A stretch of DNA of 9,331 nt, from assembly GCA_004297865.1 (NCBI GenBank), contig SCSO01000130.1, forward strand, positions 1-9,331. Direction: 5' to 3'. Source of the stretch: Legionella sp. Lineage in GTDB: Bacteria > Pseudomonadota > Gammaproteobacteria > Legionellales > Legionellaceae. The notes under the pieces are model-generated. The model did no database searches. It had not been told where the DNA came from and saw only the letters and a program-made list of their open reading frames with translations. Both the position numbers and the translations under genes were made by a program. Shown in pieces: positions 7,162-9,331 of the stretch. Positions within the stretch are counted from its first letter, which is position 1, and each line of letters opens with the position of its first letter.

Positions 7162-7186
7162 GTTGGGTCAAAATGACCCAACCTAC
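7162..7186 (-). repeat. REP unit, right copy
   Basis: Reverse-complement copy of the left unit: stem GTTGGGTCA at 7162-7170, loop AAA, stem TGACCCAAC at 7174-7182 and foot CTAC at 7183-7186 (GTAG on the minus strand). It lies 39 bases beyond the stop codon of pdxB. Confidence 0.85.
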
Positions 7187-7225
7187 AATAAACAAATCAC
7201 GGGACGCAGGATATTAGCTTCCTAA

Positions 7226-8254
7226 TCACTCTTGAAAGTAAAGACTAAAATCATGGCGAAAATGATGTTGCTTTCGTAACCTAAGAAAAGCTTCCTTTTT
7301 ATCACTCGCAGTTTTTAATTCCGAGGTTTCTTTGCTGGGATCATAAATCGCTAAAATTTTTTCTTCCCGGCGATGTAATGACTGCAATAAGGCATTGCCT
7401 TGATATCTTGGTTTATTGAGTAGAGGAGGGTTGATATCTAAAATGTGATGCAATTTATTACTAACAATTGCAATGGCCGCGTGTTTGGCTTCCAAACTAT
7501 GTCCAGCAATGTGGGGTGTACATAGAGTAGCTTTTTGAATTATATCGGTTGAAATATTCGGTTCGTGCAAATACACATCAGTACAATAAATCAGCGGAGT
7601 AGGGGTTTGTAATAAGGCTTGCTCATCTATAATGCCACCACGGGCTGCGTTGATAATGACGGTGTTCGGTTTTAATTGGTTTAAAAAATCAGCGTTAATT
7701 AAATGCCAACTGGGAAAGGGGGAGGAATGATGTAATTCAGCATGAATGCAAAGTAAATCACAGGTGAAAAGCTGGGATAAATCTGCACTCGTGAATTCCT
7801 TTTCTTTTAATGCTTTCACAGGATCGTAAGTAACTGTTTGGAAATCCGCTGCTTGTAATCGTTTATGGACTTCTGTACCCACTTTACCTAAACCAATAAT
7901 GCCTGCACGTTTACCTTTGATTAATTGCTGCTCATCTAAATACGCTAGTGTTGCTTCAATATAATCTGCTACCGCAGAAGCATTACAGCCTTTGGCATCG
8001 ATAATTTCAATCCGTCTGGCTTGCAGTTCCGCTTTATCTAAATGATCTGTACCACTACTTGCTGTTGCCACATATTTTAAACGGGTATTTTGTAATAAAT
8101 CGGCATTGACTGCTAAATTAGCCCGACATAATAAAATGTCTTGTTCAGGCAATGCCTGTTGTAACTCTTCTGCATTGTGATAGAGGCTTAGTTTAAACGG
8201 TTCTGGAAAAGCCGCGACTAGATCGGGTAATGTGGCATCGGCAAGTATTTTCAT
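7226..8254 (-). CDS. pdxB: Erythronate-4-phosphate dehydrogenase PdxB
   Basis: NAD-dependent oxidoreductase that oxidises 4-phosphoerythronate in the deoxyxylulose-phosphate-dependent route to pyridoxal phosphate; cytoplasmic. The 342 residues belong to the D-2-hydroxyacid dehydrogenase superfamily: ATASSGTDHLD (63-73), the Rossmann loop GLGKVG (121-126), NAARGGIIDEQAL (202-214) with catalytic Arg205, Glu231 in HEP, and TPHIAGHSLEAK with catalytic His248. The GCNASAVADYI segment (89-99), the HIAGHSLE motif and a C-terminal AFLRLRKQHHFRHDFS region (322-337), resembling the PdxB dimerisation domain, favour PdxB over SerA or lactate dehydrogenases. It is slightly shorter than E. coli PdxB. The ATG overlaps the TGA of the upstream protease gene by 4 bases, indicating coupled translation. 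Confidence 0.9.
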   Translation of the reverse strand: MKILADATLPDLVAAFPEPFKLSLYHNAEELQQALPEQDILLCRANLAVNADLLQNTRLKYVATASSGTDHLDKAELQARRIEIIDAKGCNASAVADYIEATLAYLDEQQLIKGKRAGIIGLGKVGTEVHKRLQAADFQTVTYDPVKALKEKEFTSADLSQLFTCDLLCIHAELHHSSPFPSWHLINADFLNQLKPNTVIINAARGGIIDEQALLQTPTPLIYCTDVYLHEPNISTDIIQKATLCTPHIAGHSLEAKHAAIAIVSNKLHHILDINPPLLNKPRYQGNALLQSLHRREEKILAIYDPSKETSELKTASDKKEAFLRLRKQHHFRHDFSLYFQE

Positions 8255-8910
8255 AAACCGTATATCGCTGTTAATAGAGCCAAACTGTATTGAATCAACG
8301 GCGTTAAAATAAAACCTAATACGCCAGTTAACATTAATATAATCAAAATTAAAAAACCATAAGGTTCAATTTGCGCATACAATCGTTCTTGTTTATAAGG
8401 CAAGAGCATACTGACAACTCGGCTGCCGTCTAAAGGAGGGATGGGTATTAAATTTAACACGGCCAAAACGAGATTAATAACCATTCCCGCGCGACCCGTG
8501 GCTAAAAGAAAAAGCGCAGCCATCGAACTTTGGGGGTGTAGAAGAGTTGCCACTTTAAAACAGCCAGCCCAAAAGAAAGCCATGAGAAAATTTGATAAGG
8601 GACCTGCTAGGGCGACTAACATCATATCGCGCCGAGGATTGCGTAATTGCCTACCGTTAATGGGGACAGGTTTCGCATAACCAAAGAGAAAACTAAATTG
8701 GGTTAACGCGCCGATGACTAAGGGCATGATGATAGTACCAACTGGATCAACATGACGAATGGGGTTTAGGCTCAAACGGCCAAACATTTTTGCGGTAGTA
8801 TCCCCAAAATAATTTGCCACATAGGCATGTGCTGCTTCGTGTAGGGTAATGGCGAGGATCACGGGAAGTGCCCAGATGCAAATTTGTTGGATTAGAGTAA
8901 ATTCGGGCAT
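8251..8910 (-). CDS. M50-family (site-2 type) membrane zinc metalloprotease
   Basis: Multi-pass inner-membrane protease, 219 residues, of the compact M50 group without a PDZ domain. The zinc-binding HEAAH is at 24-28 inside the first membrane helix (about 10-31), and the third zinc ligand is Asp161 in NLIPIPPLDGS (153-163). GRLSLNPIRHVDPVGTI (44-60) and AGPLSN (102-107) are further family hallmarks. Five or six hydrophobic helices are visible. The family cuts membrane proteins within or near the bilayer; the substrate here is unknown. The ATG at 8910 is fixed by an in-frame TAA six bases upstream (8914-8916), and the resulting N-terminus fits the family. It has no convincing ribosome-binding site of its own. 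It overlaps pdxB by an ATGA, so the two form an operon. Confidence 0.92.
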   Translation of the reverse strand: MPEFTLIQQICIWALPVILAITLHEAAHAYVANYFGDTTAKMFGRLSLNPIRHVDPVGTIIMPLVIGALTQFSFLFGYAKPVPINGRQLRNPRRDMMLVALAGPLSNFLMAFFWAGCFKVATLLHPQSSMAALFLLATGRAGMVINLVLAVLNLIPIPPLDGSRVVSMLLPYKQERLYAQIEPYGFLILIILMLTGVLGFILTPLIQYSLALLTAIYGL

Positions 8911-8913
8911 AGG

Positions 8914-8967
8914 TTAACGCCGTAAATAAAGGATTGAGCATTTTAGCGGATAGAGGTAAAGAATCAT
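8914..8967 (-). CDS. Possible 17-codon leader ORF before the M50 gene
   Basis: On the minus strand ATG at 8967 opens a 17-codon frame, MILYLYPLKCSILYLRR, ending in TAA at 8914-8916. It is preceded by AAAGGA (8974-8979 on the plus strand as TCCTTT) 6 bases upstream, the best ribosome-binding site in this gap. It is in frame with the protease gene and ends three bases before its ATG, which lacks a ribosome-binding site, so it could serve for translational coupling. The peptide resembles nothing I know. A competing reading is that TATGAT over this ATG is a -10 box (with a weak TTGTTG -35 at 17 bases), in which case the ORF would not be translated. Confidence 0.3.
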   Translation of the reverse strand: MILYLYPLKCSILYLRR

Positions 8968-9009
8968 AGTCTGTCCTTTCGAATACAACAACTAGAAATA
9001 GACGACATC

Positions 9010-9038
9010 TTGGCGAACAACCGCACTTCTTATATGAT
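9010..9038 (+). promoter_or_regulatory. Candidate sigma-70-like promoter for the gene at 9066
   Basis: TTGGCG at 9010-9015 (four of six to consensus) and TATGAT at 9033-9038 (five of six) are separated by 17 bases. Transcription would begin near 9045, about 21 bases before the ATG. It lies in the 155-base divergent gap shared with the leftward M50-pdxB pair. Confidence 0.45.
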
Positions 9039-9065
9039 GTCTCTTTGAATTAAAAAGGAAAAAGC

Positions 9066-9331
9066 ATGACAGCTTTTGAAAAAACGATTCAGGTGCTGAA
9101 AAATCCCTGGCTCATAATAAGCTATGCGATTTTGGCCATTCTCGTTTATCATTTTCTGGATCGCAATTTAGCTCTTTATCTCCATCAATTGGAGATTGAC
9201 ACCTATTTACGCCCATTAAAAATTTTTACCAGCTTAGGCTTATGGTTTGTTTACGTAGGCTTGTTTATCGCCACGGGAATCTATTTCCGTTTCATTAGAA
9301 AACACGCTTTAAACGAAGCCAATTCCTGGTT
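9066..9331 (+). CDS. Membrane protein N-terminus, possibly PAP2-family phosphatase (partial)
   Basis: An open frame of 88 codons runs off the window end. AGGA (9056-9059) lies 6 bases before the ATG, a good ribosome-binding site. The translation starts MTAFEKTIQVLKNPWLIISY and has two hydrophobic helices, at about 15-31 and 57-76, separated by a charged amphipathic stretch, and then a basic loop (FRFIRKHALNEANSW). The layout, with the segment LKIFTSLGLWFVYVGLF, resembles the N-terminus of PAP2-type membrane phosphatases, but the diagnostic KxxxxxxRP, PSGH and SRxxxxxHxxxD motifs would lie beyond the window. The gene is real on start signals and composition; the family call is tentative. Confidence 0.55.
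   Translation, partial: MTAFEKTIQVLKNPWLIISYAILAILVYHFLDRNLALYLHQLEIDTYLRPLKIFTSLGLWFVYVGLFIATGIYFRFIRKHALNEANSW

Larger units (their letters stand above)
7108..7186. repeat. REPIN-like element (two inverted REPs)
   Basis: Two perfect inverted 26-bp copies (7108-7133 and 7161-7186) enclose a 27-bp spacer. Each copy starts, on its own strand, with the tetranucleotide GTAG followed by a hairpin with a perfect 9-bp stem GTTGGGTCA and a 3-base loop. A GTAG or GGAG foot before a short palindrome is the known mark of REP sequences mobilised by RAYT (TnpA-REP) transposases, and paired inverted REPs form REPINs. A truncated third copy is at 1-12. No RAYT gene is in the window. The element lies between convergent genes, where its long cruciform or hairpin could limit read-through or protect transcript ends (inferred); no U-tract follows, so it is not a classic intrinsic terminator. 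No clear target-site duplication is seen. Confidence 0.85.

Noticed and set aside
7108..7186. Repeat pair as a CRISPR array or a transcription-factor operator
   Set aside because: There are only two units in inverted, not direct, order with one spacer. The GTAG feet, the location between convergent genes and the extra copy at position 1 fit a REPIN better.
8441..8941. Open frames on both strands overlapping the M50 protease gene (8441-8680 plus, 8747-8941 minus)
   Set aside because: Shadows of the protease, whose HEAAH and PPLDG motifs are read in the other frame.

Overview
The window looks like a chromosomal segment of an AT-rich gammaproteobacterium, probably from the Legionellales (Legionella/Coxiella/Berkiella-like). 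The reasons are the gammaproteobacterial order mraZ-rsmH-ftsL-ftsI-murE, a MurE with the meso-diaminopimelate signature, a PdxB-type pyridoxine pathway, and two adjacent genes (a HAD-fold protein with an acidic tail and an ankyrin-repeat protein) of the kind common in Dot/Icm-bearing intracellular bacteria. The lineage is an inference from style and content, not a database match.

Region 1 (1-227) is the control region of the division and cell wall (dcw) cluster. It begins with the cut end of a REP-type repeat. It then has a good sigma-70-like promoter (TTGACG, 18-bp spacer, TATAGT) and a series of TGGGN/TGGAN pentamers spaced by near multiples of one helical turn, which match the known type of MraZ target.

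Region 2 (228-5130) is the start of the dcw cluster: mraZ (regulator), rsmH (16S rRNA methyltransferase), ftsL (divisome), ftsI (septal transpeptidase PBP3) and murE (DAP-adding ligase). These are tightly packed and apparently one operon. All key catalytic motifs are intact.

Region 3 (5131-7111) is where the usual cluster stops. Instead of murF and mraY there is a promoter-like site and a two-gene unit: a 293-residue HAD-fold protein with a helical, acidic C-terminal tail, and a 330-residue ankyrin-repeat protein 13 bp downstream. Neither belongs to peptidoglycan synthesis. They are candidate secreted effectors.

Region 4 (7108-7186) is a compact REPIN-like element made of two perfect 26-bp inverted copies, each a GTAG foot plus a 9-bp stem hairpin. 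It sits between convergent genes, and its first bases form the stop codon of the ankyrin gene. A third, truncated copy lies at position 1.

Region 5 (7226-9331) holds a leftward pair, a membrane M50 (site-2) protease gene and pdxB with a 4-bp overlap. Upstream of the protease gene is an in-frame 17-codon mini-ORF with a much better ribosome-binding site than the protease itself. Diverging from this pair is the start of a membrane protein gene, possibly PAP2-like, cut by the window end.
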